Of a stretch of 54,833 nucleotides of DNA, positions 26,333 through 34,370 are shown one piece after another. Both the position numbers and the translations under genes were made by a program. The DNA comes from Lachnospiraceae bacterium. GTDB lineage: Bacteria; Bacillota; Clostridia; Lachnospirales; Lachnospiraceae. The stretch's first letter is position 1, and each line of letters begins with the position of its first letter. Under the pieces are notes generated by a model. The model did no database searches, had not been told where the DNA came from, and worked only from the letters and a program-made list of their open reading frames with translations. The DNA lies in the NCBI GenBank assembly GCA_029068555.1, contig JAIECJ010000067.1:1-54833 (forward strand), read 5' to 3'.

Positions 26333-26800
26333 CACCAAAGAAAGAGAGAATAAATACAAAAGGCGAAGTAATAAGGTACAAAAGAGCTTTTGTAAAGCAT
26401 TTGATAAAGTACCATCAGGAAGCAAATGCAATGTTCGGTAACTGACAACCAATCAGTATAAAGGGTATACTTAAGAAAGGAGATGAGTCCCTTGGCAACA
26501 TTAGAAACCTGAAATCTAACAAGGCAAATTCCCTTAATAATATGAAAAGAAGAAATGCAGCTATGAAGATAGCGGAGTAGAAACATTAAGCAGAGAATTT
26601 TGAGATAGAAAGTTAGAAAACAGGAAAATAGAAAGAGTACCATAAGGTCATAGAGAGACCGAAGTACAAAAAGAGAAAAAAGTAATAAAAAATAAGTACG
26701 GATAGAGGAATCCGGAGAAAGAGGAAAAAATTGAATACTGCATCTAATTAGAGCGGTCGTTGTATCATTCAAATAGGAAGGTATGACGACCGCTCGGTTT
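26333..26800 (+). ncRNA. Candidate large structured non-coding RNA
   Basis: About 470 bases, very purine-rich on this strand, with no plausible protein and many short helices separated by A-rich linkers. Helices seen: GCATTTG 26397-26403 with CAAATGC 26423-26429; GGTAC 26375-26379 with GTACC 26409-26413 inside that loop, which makes a pseudoknot; ACTGA/TCAGT 26441-26457; AAGGG/CCCTT 26461-26493; TTAGA/TCTAA 26501-26519; GCTAT-GAAG-ATAGC 26560-26573; nested GTAC/GTAC and GGTC/GACC 26637-26667; CGGAT/ATCCG 26699-26714; and a 3'-terminal 10-bp stem GAGCGGTCGT 26751-26760 with ACGACCGCTC 26786-26795. The size and texture resemble the large ornate RNA classes of Firmicutes (ROOL, OLE, GOLLD), but I cannot match it to one. 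A long leader of the phosphatase gene at 26854 is the main alternative. Confidence 0.6.
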
Positions 26801-26853
26801 ATGTGCATATGGACTCTTTCACCGGCATCGGTGCGGACAGGAGGTTAAAGGAG

Positions 26854-27393
26854 ATGGCACAAGTTTATTTTACAAGACATGGGCAGACAATATGGAATGT
26901 GGAGAACAAGATATGCGGTGCGACAGATATTGCACTGACGGAGTGGGGACGTGAGCAGGCGCGGGAGCTTGGCAGAAAAATATTGGATGAACGGCTCTGC
27001 ATTGACGAGATACTGTATTCACCACTGATGCGGGCAAGGGATACCGCTTTTGAAGTCGCAGAGATTACAGGCATTCCGGCGAGGGAGGATATCCGGTTAA
27101 AGGAACAGAACTTTGGGAAATATGAGGCAACACCAAGGAATGGCGAGACGTTTCAGGAGGCAAAGAAAAGTTTTGTTAATCACTTTGACGGCGGAGAGAC
27201 AATGCTTCATCTTGCGCAGCGCATTTACAATCTGCTTGATGAAATCAGGGCGGAGGCAGAAACAAAAACATATCTTCTGGTGGCACACAACGGCATTGCA
27301 AGAGTGGTGCATTCGTATTTCTATGATATGACTAATGAAGAATATTCCGCATTTGGTATCAGAAATTGCGAGATACGGCGGTATGAATTTTAG
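26854..27393 (+). CDS. Histidine phosphatase superfamily protein
   Basis: A 179-residue phosphoglycerate-mutase-like phosphatase. Catalytic histidine in YFTRHGQTIWN near the N-terminus, second conserved His in LLVAHNGIARVV, and the proton donor region YSPLMRARDTAFEVA. It is too short for a glycolytic dPGM, so a phosphatase acting on small phosphoesters is more likely; the substrate is unknown. AGGAGG and a second GGAG precede ATG 26854; upstream in-frame codons to 26803 lack this support. It sits directly after the candidate ncRNA and before a bidirectional terminator. Confidence 0.85.
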   Translation: MAQVYFTRHGQTIWNVENKICGATDIALTEWGREQARELGRKILDERLCIDEILYSPLMRARDTAFEVAEITGIPAREDIRLKEQNFGKYEATPRNGETFQEAKKSFVNHFDGGETMLHLAQRIYNLLDEIRAEAETKTYLLVAHNGIARVVHSYFYDMTNEEYSAFGIRNCEIRRYEF

Positions 27394-27412
27394 ATGGAGA
27401 TTAGATGGAAAT

Positions 27413-27439
27413 AAAAAAGCTGCCTTGCGGCAGTTTTTT
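27413..27439. terminator. Bidirectional terminator
   Basis: CTGCC-TTGC-GGCAG is flanked by six A on the left and six T on the right, so it ends both the phosphatase gene (plus strand) and the convergent gene that stops at 27438. Confidence 0.88.
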
Positions 27440-27908
27440 ATTTTAAGGGTTTTGCGCCAGCTTTTTCCTGCATTTTCTCGACCCATGCCTTGAATTTTCC
27501 TTTTTTCTTGGCAGGAGCGGTATTGAGCTTTCCGCGGATACCTTTCACGTCTGTGATATAAATACCGCTGATAGTGGCTTTTACTTCTTTCTTGACAGGA
27601 ATAACATCAAAGATAGCGGCATCGCAGATTAAAGACATGATTTGCGGACCGACTTTGGCTTTTACAATGGGGAATTTGGCACGGCGCATGTACTTGGGCG
27701 TCTGTTCCAGAACAATGGCAGGTAGACCAGATTCCTTTAGTTTTAGTTTTTTCTTGTCAATGATAAGCATTGTGACGGTCTGTTTGGCAGCTTCTATCTG
27801 GGCTTCCTGTTCTGCCTGCTTCTTTTGCATTTTTTTTCCGATAAAATAAAGCGCGACCATTGCCACTGCAAAAATAATTAAAATAACGATTAAAACTTTT
27901 GCTAACAT
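27438..27908 (-). CDS. Membrane-anchored protein of unknown function
   Basis: A 156-residue protein with one N-terminal membrane helix (KVLIVILIIFAVAMVALYFIG, residues 4-24), a short charged helix (KKMQKKQAEQEAQIEAAKQ), then a soluble, basic domain of about 110 residues with a positively charged C-terminus. I do not recognise the family. The basic surface (PKYMRRAKFPIVKAKVG, PAKKKGKFKAW) would suit contact with membrane lipids or nucleic acid, but that is inference. It is a single gene, convergent with the phosphatase gene, and AAAGG lies 11 bases before the ATG. Confidence 0.75.
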   Translation of the reverse strand: MLAKVLIVILIIFAVAMVALYFIGKKMQKKQAEQEAQIEAAKQTVTMLIIDKKKLKLKESGLPAIVLEQTPKYMRRAKFPIVKAKVGPQIMSLICDAAIFDVIPVKKEVKATISGIYITDVKGIRGKLNTAPAKKKGKFKAWVEKMQEKAGAKPLK

Positions 27909-28045
27909 CTGAAATCATTACCTTTCTAAATTAAGATTATCTTTTCATATCGTTTATTATAAATCTACACATAATGATAAGTTATTGTCATATTATGGAT
28001 TGTATCATTAATTTCTGGAAAGTGCAACAAAGTCTGATGATTTCG

Positions 28046-28074
28046 TTGTATTTTTATAGTGTTAATGTTATGAT
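28046..28074 (+). promoter_or_regulatory. Sigma-A-type promoter for the PPIase lipoprotein operon
   Basis: TTGTAT (28046-28051), 17 bases, TATGAT (28069-28074). The leader to the ATG at 28226 is about 145 nt and contains a small hairpin (GTAA/TTAC around 28167-28187); no known riboswitch pattern was recognised. Confidence 0.6.
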
Positions 28075-28225
28075 ATATCTTAGTTACTGTTTATTTCTGT
28101 GATAAGGCAGCATGAATGATGCGCCAGTGTGACAGCCTGAAAAGGGGGCAGTTACTTGAAGATGTAAGCGGAAGCATATTTACGGGGGGAAAGAAAATTA
28201 ATAAAGACAGGGAAGGATTAATATT

Positions 28226-29422
28226 ATGAAAAAGAAGTTCGTGTTAATGTGTATGACTGGAATGATGGTGTTTGGCATGTGTGCTTGCGGAGACAAAAAG
28301 GCGGATCAGGAACCATTAGGGACAGAAACAGAAGCAGAGACAACAAGTACAGCTCTGGGTGAGGAAAATGCGGACGGTGAATCATCAACAGAGGCAGAGA
28401 GAGTAAGTGACAGACCTGGTTATGTGGGGTTTCAGGATCTTGAAATCGAGGAATATATCACGCTTGCCGATTATAAAAATATGAAAGTAAGTGCGGTAAA
28501 GCCTGCGGCGGATGATGCGGCCATTGAAAGCTATATTAACAGTGCGCTTCTTGTGGGAAACATAACAAACAGGGCTGTCAAGGAAGGCGATGTTGCAGAT
28601 ATTGACTTTGTTGGTAAGAAGGACGGAGAGGCCTTTCAAGGAGGAAGTGGTTCGGGCTATAAGCTTGGGATAGGAACGGGTTCCTTTATTCCCGGTTTTG
28701 AAGATGGTCTGGTTGGCGTCATGCCTGGTGAGACGGTTGACTTGAATCTTACATTTCCGGAAAATTATACTCCGAATCCTGATCTCGCAGGGCAAGATGT
28801 TGTGTTTACTGTTACTGTCAACAGCATTCAGGGCTCGGCAGAGTACGCGACTGTGACAGAAGAGGAAATGAAAGATATGGGACTTGCGTACCAGACAAAG
28901 GAGGAAGTCTGGGAGGCGGGGAAAAAAGCAGTGGAAGAGAATGCGGAGGAGACTTTTACGGCAAATTCCAGGAATGCCATTGTACAAAAGCTTGTGGAGG
29001 AAAGCGAGGTGCAGTCGGTACCGGATTATCTTGTGGAGGAGGAAGCCCAAAATTACAATAATTATATGAAATCACTGTCACAGTCTATGTATGGTATGGA
29101 ATTTGAGGATTTTGTGGCAGGTGCATACGGCATGACAATGGAGCAGTATAATGAACAGCTTAATGAGATGTGCACAGATGTGGTAAAGCAGTATATGGTG
29201 ATGGAAGCAGTTGCAAGGGCTGAGGGCATAGAGATTACGGACGAACTGATTCAGGAAAAGGCAGACGGGGAAGCGGCAGAATATGGCTATGCATCGGGAG
29301 ATGAATTGATTGATGAGGTAGGCTATGCCACATACAGAATGTCGATTGTACAGGAGAAGGCGATAGAGAGACTAATGGAAATAATTGATATCGAAGAGGA
29401 GAATGCACAGGCAGCAGAATAA
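28226..29422 (+). CDS. Trigger-factor-like lipoprotein with FKBP-type PPIase domain
   Basis: A 398-residue exported lipoprotein: signal peptide 1-20, lipobox with Cys21 (GMCACG), then an acidic Thr/Glu-rich linker. Residues about 115-215 form an FKBP-type prolyl isomerase domain (VKEGDVADIDFVGKKDG, then GSFIPGFEDGLVGVMPGE). Residues 220-390 resemble the helical C-terminal chaperone domain of trigger factor. The ribosome-binding N-terminal domain of cytoplasmic trigger factor is absent. It probably helps fold secreted proteins outside the membrane, like PrsA. The NlpC/P60 hydrolase gene follows after 38 bases and is a plausible client or operon partner. Confidence 0.87.
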   Translation: MKKKFVLMCMTGMMVFGMCACGDKKADQEPLGTETEAETTSTALGEENADGESSTEAERVSDRPGYVGFQDLEIEEYITLADYKNMKVSAVKPAADDAAIESYINSALLVGNITNRAVKEGDVADIDFVGKKDGEAFQGGSGSGYKLGIGTGSFIPGFEDGLVGVMPGETVDLNLTFPENYTPNPDLAGQDVVFTVTVNSIQGSAEYATVTEEEMKDMGLAYQTKEEVWEAGKKAVEENAEETFTANSRNAIVQKLVEESEVQSVPDYLVEEEAQNYNNYMKSLSQSMYGMEFEDFVAGAYGMTMEQYNEQLNEMCTDVVKQYMVMEAVARAEGIEITDELIQEKADGEAAEYGYASGDELIDEVGYATYRMSIVQEKAIERLMEIIDIEEENAQAAE

Positions 29423-29460
29423 ATTTCCAACAGTGTTTGTGAAAAAAGGGGAAGATACGC

Positions 29461-30744
29461 ATGAAAAAAGGATATAGACGTCTGGCAGCAGCCTGTCTTT
29501 GTGCGACAGTACTTTTTACCACATATGATATCGGCAATACCAGTTGGGGTTATCAGGTACAGGCTGCAAAAAAGGATGACTTAAAACAACAGAATAAAGA
29601 TGACCAGGATAAGCTGGATGATGTGAATGACCGTGTGAATGAGCTTGCAGAGGAGCAGGAGGGTATTGATGCGGAAATAACAGCGTTGAGTAACGAGATC
29701 GCGGAAATTATGGCAAGCATCAGCCTTCTGGAAGAAGAGATTGAGGCAAAGAAGGCTCAGATTGAGCAGGCAAAGCTTGACCTGGCAGAGGCGCAGCGGG
29801 TAGAGCGCGAACAGTATGAGTCCATGAAGGTCAGAGTAAAAGCAATGTATGAAAGCGGGCAGACCTCATTTCTTGATATTATTTTCAATGCGTCCTCCAT
29901 GGAGGAGATGCTGAACAAGGCGGATTATGTGGAGAAGATGCAGGAGTATGACCGCCGGATGTTTGCCAACTACCAGATTGCAAGGCAGAATGTTGAGGAT
30001 TTAAAAGAAAATCTGGAGGTAGAGCAATCGGAGCTGGAAGCGGCCCAGGAAGGACTGCAGGAGGAAATGGACAGCGTGGAAGAGGCAAGGGCTGAGCTGG
30101 AAACAATCAGCGCCGATTATGCTGTGCAGATCAGCAAGGCAAAACAGCAGGCGGAGGTCTACAAATCTCAGATAAAGCAGAGAAATGCCCAGATAAAGCA
30201 GATTGAGGAGGCAGAGAGGAAGGCGGCAGAGGAGGCTGCGAGAAAGAAAGCAGAGGAGGAACGAAAACGCAAGGAAGAGGAGGCGAAAAAAAACAACAGT
30301 AATGCGAATAATAACAGCACCAGCAGCAACAGCACTGCAGCATCTTCTCCTGCCGCAACAGCAGCTGTCAATAAGGATGCCATCATGGCGGCAAAGGGAG
30401 GTGCAAAGGGGAAAGAAGTTGCAGTGTTTGCCTGTGGATTTGTAGGTAATCCATATGTGGCGGGCGGTACAAGCCTGACAAATGGTGCCGACTGTTCTGG
30501 GTTTACGCAGTCGGTATACAAGTCGTTTGGCTACAGCATTCCCCGCAGTTCAACTTCACAGAGAAGTGCCGGCAGGGAGGTAAGCTATGCAGATGCGGAA
30601 CCGGGCGACATTATATGTTATCCTGGACATGTGGCGATCTACATAGGCAATGGAAAAATTGTCCATGCCAGCTCGGCAAAAACCGGAATAAAAATCAGCA
30701 ATGCGCTCTACAGGGAAATTTTGTGTGTGCGCAGAGTGGTATAG
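29461..30744 (+). CDS. Secreted coiled-coil NlpC/P60 peptidoglycan hydrolase
   Basis: A 427-residue exported protein. Signal peptide about 1-35 (cleavage near VQAA-KK). Residues 40-270 are a long coiled coil as in PcsB/CwlO, followed by a charged, then Asn/Ser/Ala-rich linker (about 270-305). The C-terminal NlpC/P60 domain has the catalytic Cys in ADCSGFTQSVY, the His in PGHVAIYIGNG and a third polar residue in the KIVHASS region. Enzymes of this type cut peptidoglycan cross-bridge peptides during division, and the coiled coil commonly contacts FtsEX. The stop codon lies immediately before the repeat element at 30748. Confidence 0.9.
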   Translation: MKKGYRRLAAACLCATVLFTTYDIGNTSWGYQVQAAKKDDLKQQNKDDQDKLDDVNDRVNELAEEQEGIDAEITALSNEIAEIMASISLLEEEIEAKKAQIEQAKLDLAEAQRVEREQYESMKVRVKAMYESGQTSFLDIIFNASSMEEMLNKADYVEKMQEYDRRMFANYQIARQNVEDLKENLEVEQSELEAAQEGLQEEMDSVEEARAELETISADYAVQISKAKQQAEVYKSQIKQRNAQIKQIEEAERKAAEEAARKKAEEERKRKEEEAKKNNSNANNNSTSSNSTAASSPAATAAVNKDAIMAAKGGAKGKEVAVFACGFVGNPYVAGGTSLTNGADCSGFTQSVYKSFGYSIPRSSTSQRSAGREVSYADAEPGDIICYPGHVAIYIGNGKIVHASSAKTGIKISNALYREILCVRRVV

Positions 30745-30747
30745 GTT

Positions 30748-30887
30748 ACTGTTCACACCTACGCCAAAGTAGTGGGAATCATGCGCCAAAATGCTTGCCT
30801 TTTAGCATTTTGTGTGCAAAATCTGTTATAATTCACACCTCAATAACTTATAAGCTGATGAAAACTGGCGTTGGTGTGAATTGTAAC
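30748..30887. repeat. Interspersed inverted-repeat element, copy 2 (complete)
   Basis: The left arm at 30748-30769 (GTTACTGTTCACACC plus ACGCCA) and the right arm at 30866-30887 (TGGCGTTGGTGTG plus AATTGTAAC) are inverted repeats of 22 bases with a few mismatches. An internal hairpin AAAATGC/GCATTTT lies at 30789-30814. The last 95 bases match 1-95 of the window with one difference. It begins three bases after the NlpC/P60 stop, so it could also act as that gene's 3' end. Confidence 0.78.
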
Positions 30888-31005
30888 TGGTATAGAAGTA
30901 AGTACTGATGAAATTCGTGCTTTTTTGTTTCCTTATAAGAGGCAAGTGGTGTACAATTATTATGATATAAAGTCTGTGATTTAGAAGATAATAGGAAAAT
31001 GTGAT

Positions 31006-32802
31006 ATGGATAAAAGAAGTGTTACAGAGTATAAAACAGTACCAGGAAAATATGTTGCATACTTCGGCAGGGCATCGTTGAAGAACGGGTATGCGTTTGT
31101 TAACGGTGACGAGGCATTTTACCATTTTATTGGAAAAAATTCATGCTATACGATGCTGGAACTTTTGCATCCCGATGATGTGGAGGGTTTTATAGAAGCT
31201 ATGGACACATTATCGCAGAAGCGCGAGTGTATGATTCTACGCATGAAAGATGCAGAGAATGAATATAAACTGCTATATGTGGAAATGTGGCAGAACGGAA
31301 GTTTTTATGAGGGTTTTCCGTCTATTGATTTGGAATTCTGCAGCTTTATGGAGCTGAAGGATAAGTATATTACATATACCAACATTATAAAAAAATATCG
31401 GGAATTTATGGGATTGTCAGAAAATATGTTTTTTGAGTATACATATAGGACAGATATATTGAAAATATATAAATATGAGAATCTTGTGAGCATCCCCGTG
31501 CTGACATGCAGGCTTGACGAGAAATATCATGAAATTATTGCGTCGGATGAATTTAGCGGAAAGAATAAGGGGGAATTTCAGGTACTATATGATTTCCTGA
31601 AAAAGGGAATGGACAGATTTAGCGCAGCCTTTGACGCAGAGCTTCTTCTTGACGGCGCAAGGGGGTGCCTGACATTTCGCGGGAGTTCCCTTTATGATAA
31701 CAGTGTGAGGGTTATGTCAATAGGCGTTATCAATCACACTGGCAATAAACGGGAGCATAAAAGCTACTACCTTACGGACAATGCTTTTGACCCGGGAACG
31801 GGGATTTGGAATAAGCGGGCGATACATGAGTATGCAGTCGAGAAAACGCTTGAGGGAAAAAATCTGTATCTTGCCATTATGGATGTGGATGATTTTAAGA
31901 AAGTAAATGATACGTATGGGCATCTTTTTGGTGACGAGGTGCTTTCAAGATTATCGGAAACCATAAAGAGTGTAATTGACTCGCGCGGTGCGGTTGGGCG
32001 TTTTGGCGGTGATGAATTTATGATTGTGCTTGACGGTGTGGCAGATGAGGAGATGCTCCGGCGCATTTTAAAGACAGCCTCCAAAAATTTGCAGTGGACT
32101 TACAAGGATTATGCCGATAGTGTGCCGATCACGACTTCCTGCGGTGTTGCAAAATTTCCGGATGACGGCATGAACTTTGAGGAGATTTTCAAAAAAGCGG
32201 ACAAGGCGCTCTATATTGCCAAGGCAAAGGGAAAGAACCGGTTTATCATATATGATGAGGCAAAGCATGGAAATGTAGTGACAGAGCGGGAGTCTGACAA
32301 TATTGTAGGTATGAAAGCGATTGCAAGTGACGGCAAAAAAGCGGATGCAATGTCTGAGGTTGTGATAGATCTTCACAAAAACGGTTCCTTGGCGCTGCAG
32401 GATGCAATGGAGAAAATTAGAACATACTTTGATGTGGATGGAGTCACAGTTTATCAGGGAGAGGATTTGCACAGGGTTCTCACAGCAGGAAAATATATCA
32501 ATCCGATTCAGGCACTTGACTTTATTTTAAACGAAACCTATCTTGGTCTGTTTGACCAGCAGGGCGTATGTAAGGTTGGAAATATTGAAAAGCTGAAAAA
32601 CAGCCAGAAGGATGCACATAAGCTGTATGAGCTTCAGGAGTGTAAGGAGTTTGTACAGTTTATGGCATACAGAAATGGAAAACCCATGGCAGTTGTGGAA
32701 TTTGACTATTTCAACAGGACACCTAAAATAGGCGCTACAGACAAAGGACTTATGACCATTGCTGGAAGAATGATGGCGGAAGCGGCATGTGACTTTGTTT
32801 AG
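31006..32802 (+). CDS. Diguanylate cyclase with PAS-like N-terminus and GAF-like C-terminus
   Basis: A 598-residue soluble protein. The N-terminal 250 residues contain PAS-like sensory segments (HPDDVEGFIEAMDTL). The GGDEF domain (about 262-420) is intact: LAIMDVDDFKKVNDTYGHLFGDEVL and VGRFGGDEFMIVL, so it should make c-di-GMP from two GTP. The inhibitory RxxD site usually five residues before GGDEF is not present (SRGAVGRF). The last 165 residues resemble a GAF domain (MSEVVIDLHKNG ... VVEFDYFNR), an unusual position after GGDEF. It is a single-gene unit ended by the terminator at 32809. Confidence 0.88.
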   Translation: MDKRSVTEYKTVPGKYVAYFGRASLKNGYAFVNGDEAFYHFIGKNSCYTMLELLHPDDVEGFIEAMDTLSQKRECMILRMKDAENEYKLLYVEMWQNGSFYEGFPSIDLEFCSFMELKDKYITYTNIIKKYREFMGLSENMFFEYTYRTDILKIYKYENLVSIPVLTCRLDEKYHEIIASDEFSGKNKGEFQVLYDFLKKGMDRFSAAFDAELLLDGARGCLTFRGSSLYDNSVRVMSIGVINHTGNKREHKSYYLTDNAFDPGTGIWNKRAIHEYAVEKTLEGKNLYLAIMDVDDFKKVNDTYGHLFGDEVLSRLSETIKSVIDSRGAVGRFGGDEFMIVLDGVADEEMLRRILKTASKNLQWTYKDYADSVPITTSCGVAKFPDDGMNFEEIFKKADKALYIAKAKGKNRFIIYDEAKHGNVVTERESDNIVGMKAIASDGKKADAMSEVVIDLHKNGSLALQDAMEKIRTYFDVDGVTVYQGEDLHRVLTAGKYINPIQALDFILNETYLGLFDQQGVCKVGNIEKLKNSQKDAHKLYELQECKEFVQFMAYRNGKPMAVVEFDYFNRTPKIGATDKGLMTIAGRMMAEAACDFV

Positions 32803-32808
32803 GAGGGA

Positions 32809-32841
32809 AGCGGCAGCTAAGAGCAATAGCTGCCGCTTTTC
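32809..32841 (+). terminator. Rho-independent terminator of the GGDEF gene
   Basis: AGCGGCAGCTA (32809-32819) pairs perfectly with TAGCTGCCGCT (32827-32837), followed by TTTCTT. Confidence 0.88.
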
Positions 32842-32891
32842 TTATTTCTGTTAATACGAAATTTCGACAGCTAAAGCTGTATGTGCCCTGT

Positions 32892-33152
32892 TTAAGCTTC
32901 TGTGTGCTGGTGTGCATATTTTTCGCGGGTGGCAAGTCCTCCACGGATATGCCGCTCAGATTTGTTCACGTCCAGCACGGTTCGTGCCTGCCTTGCAAGG
33001 GTAGGATTTACCTGCATAAGTCTTGAGGTAACATCCTTATGTACTGTGGATTTGCTCACTCCGAATGCCTTGGCAGTCTGCCGCACAGTGGCATTATTGT
33101 CGATAATATAGACAGCAATATTGATCGCTCTTTCTTCAATATAATCCTTCAT
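32892..33152 (-). CDS. spoIIID: Sporulation transcriptional regulator SpoIIID
   Basis: An 86-residue DNA-binding protein that in Firmicutes switches mother-cell gene expression from sigma-E to sigma-K. The helix-turn-helix is NATVRQTAKAFGVSKSTVHKDVTSRL, followed by a basic C-terminal helix (NKSERHIRGGLATREKY) that also contacts DNA. The length matches the family. Its presence suggests the organism belongs to a spore-forming lineage, though not that it sporulates. It stands alone on the minus strand between the GGDEF gene and the ABC-2 operon. Confidence 0.93.
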   Translation of the reverse strand: MKDYIEERAINIAVYIIDNNATVRQTAKAFGVSKSTVHKDVTSRLMQVNPTLARQARTVLDVNKSERHIRGGLATREKYAHQHTEA

Positions 33153-33285
33153 AATCTTGAAAAGGGTTCTCCTTCTGAATCATTTGTACATTCTATGAGG
33201 AGATGGCAGAGAATATGAATGCCATGATAGAATGAATCAATGGGGAATTTTGTCCGAAAAAAAAGTAAATATACATTGCATAAAC

Positions 33286-33314
33286 TTGACATTTTTATTA
33301 AGATGTTTTAAAAT
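33286..33314 (+). promoter_or_regulatory. Sigma-A-type promoter for the ABC-2 exporter operon
   Basis: A consensus TTGACA (33286-33291), a 17-base spacer and TAAAAT (33309-33314). The GTG start at 33351 lies 37 bases downstream. Confidence 0.78.
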
Positions 33315-33350
33315 GTAGAACACAGGTTTGGTAAGGAAGGAGCGATTTTA

Positions 33351-34370
33351 GTGATAGAAGTTGAGCATATTTCAAAGGATTTTGTCGCACCGAAGAAATA
33401 TCCAGGACTACGCGGGGCAGTGAAAGGGCTGTTTTCTACAGAGAAAGTTGTAAAGACTGCCGTGGATGATATCTCGTTTTCGATAGACACCGGTGAAATT
33501 GTAGGTTATATTGGAAGCAACGGCGCAGGAAAATCCACAACGATAAAAATGATGACAGGGATTCTGGTGCCGACAAAGGGAACCTGTTCTGTGGCAGGCA
33601 CCAATCCGAGCCGGAACCGCAAGGAGAATGCGCAAAATATTGGCGTTGTTTTTGGACAGAGAACACAATTATGGTGGGATTTGCCGCTTAGTGAATCTTT
33701 CACGATACTAAAGGAAATTTATAATGTGTCAGACACGGATTACGCGGAGCAGATGGAATTTTTAAACAGGGTATTGGAGCTGCAGGACTTTTTTGACAGA
33801 CCAGTACGGACGCTTTCATTGGGACAGCGCATGCGTGCAGATTTGGGTGCCGCGCTCTTGCATAATCCCAAGGTGCTCTACCTGGACGAGCCAACAATCG
33901 GTCTGGATCTGGTTGTGAAGGACAATATCAGAAAGGCAATCAAGGAGATTAATGAAAAATATCAGACAACCGTAATCCTGACGACACATGATATCGGTGA
34001 TATTGAGGAGCTGTGCAGCCGTATTATCATTATTGATGAGGGCAGGAAAATTTATGACGGTTCTCTCTGCGACCTCAAGGATACCTACGGAACCAAGAGG
34101 AAGGTTTCAATGGAAGTGAAGCAGCCTGAAAAAATAAAAGGGCTGCGTCTGCATACGGTTCTAGGCATGCAGGAGAACGAATGTAGTGTAGAACTGAATC
34201 AGGAGAGCAGCACGCTCTGCGTGACATTTGACAAGCACAGGCTGCAGGTACCGCAAATTCTTTCGGCAGTCATGGAGATGGTAGAGGTTAAGGATGTCCA
34301 GATTCAGGAGACGGAACTTGCCGAGATTGTGAAGGAAATTTATAATCACGGTGTGGGAGGGGAAACATGA
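33351..34370 (+). CDS. ABC-2 exporter ATPase
   Basis: A 339-residue ATPase of the uncharacterised COG4586-like group. Motifs: Walker A GSNGAGKST, Q-loop VVFGQRTQL, signature TLSLGQRMRADLGAALL (SLGQ in place of SGGQ), Walker B VLYLDEPTIGLD and H-loop LTTHDIGDIEEL. About 100 residues follow the ATPase core. The start is GTG with AAGGAGCG upstream. The following permease gene overlaps by four bases. The transported compound is unknown; relatives are exporters of the daunorubicin-resistance type. Confidence 0.9.
   Translation: MIEVEHISKDFVAPKKYPGLRGAVKGLFSTEKVVKTAVDDISFSIDTGEIVGYIGSNGAGKSTTIKMMTGILVPTKGTCSVAGTNPSRNRKENAQNIGVVFGQRTQLWWDLPLSESFTILKEIYNVSDTDYAEQMEFLNRVLELQDFFDRPVRTLSLGQRMRADLGAALLHNPKVLYLDEPTIGLDLVVKDNIRKAIKEINEKYQTTVILTTHDIGDIEELCSRIIIIDEGRKIYDGSLCDLKDTYGTKRKVSMEVKQPEKIKGLRLHTVLGMQENECSVELNQESSTLCVTFDKHRLQVPQILSAVMEMVEVKDVQIQETELAEIVKEIYNHGVGGET

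Noticed and set aside
26284-26808. A 174-codon minus-strand reading frame opposite the candidate ncRNA
   Set aside because: It has no ribosome site, is made of Leu/Phe/Ser/Ile-rich filler expected from the complement of purine-rich DNA, and covers a plus-strand promoter and many hairpins. Few stops appear because T is rare on the plus strand.
28075-28225. A riboswitch in the 145-nt leader of the PPIase lipoprotein
   Set aside because: Only one short hairpin and no match to motifs that I know; left as an unremarkable leader.
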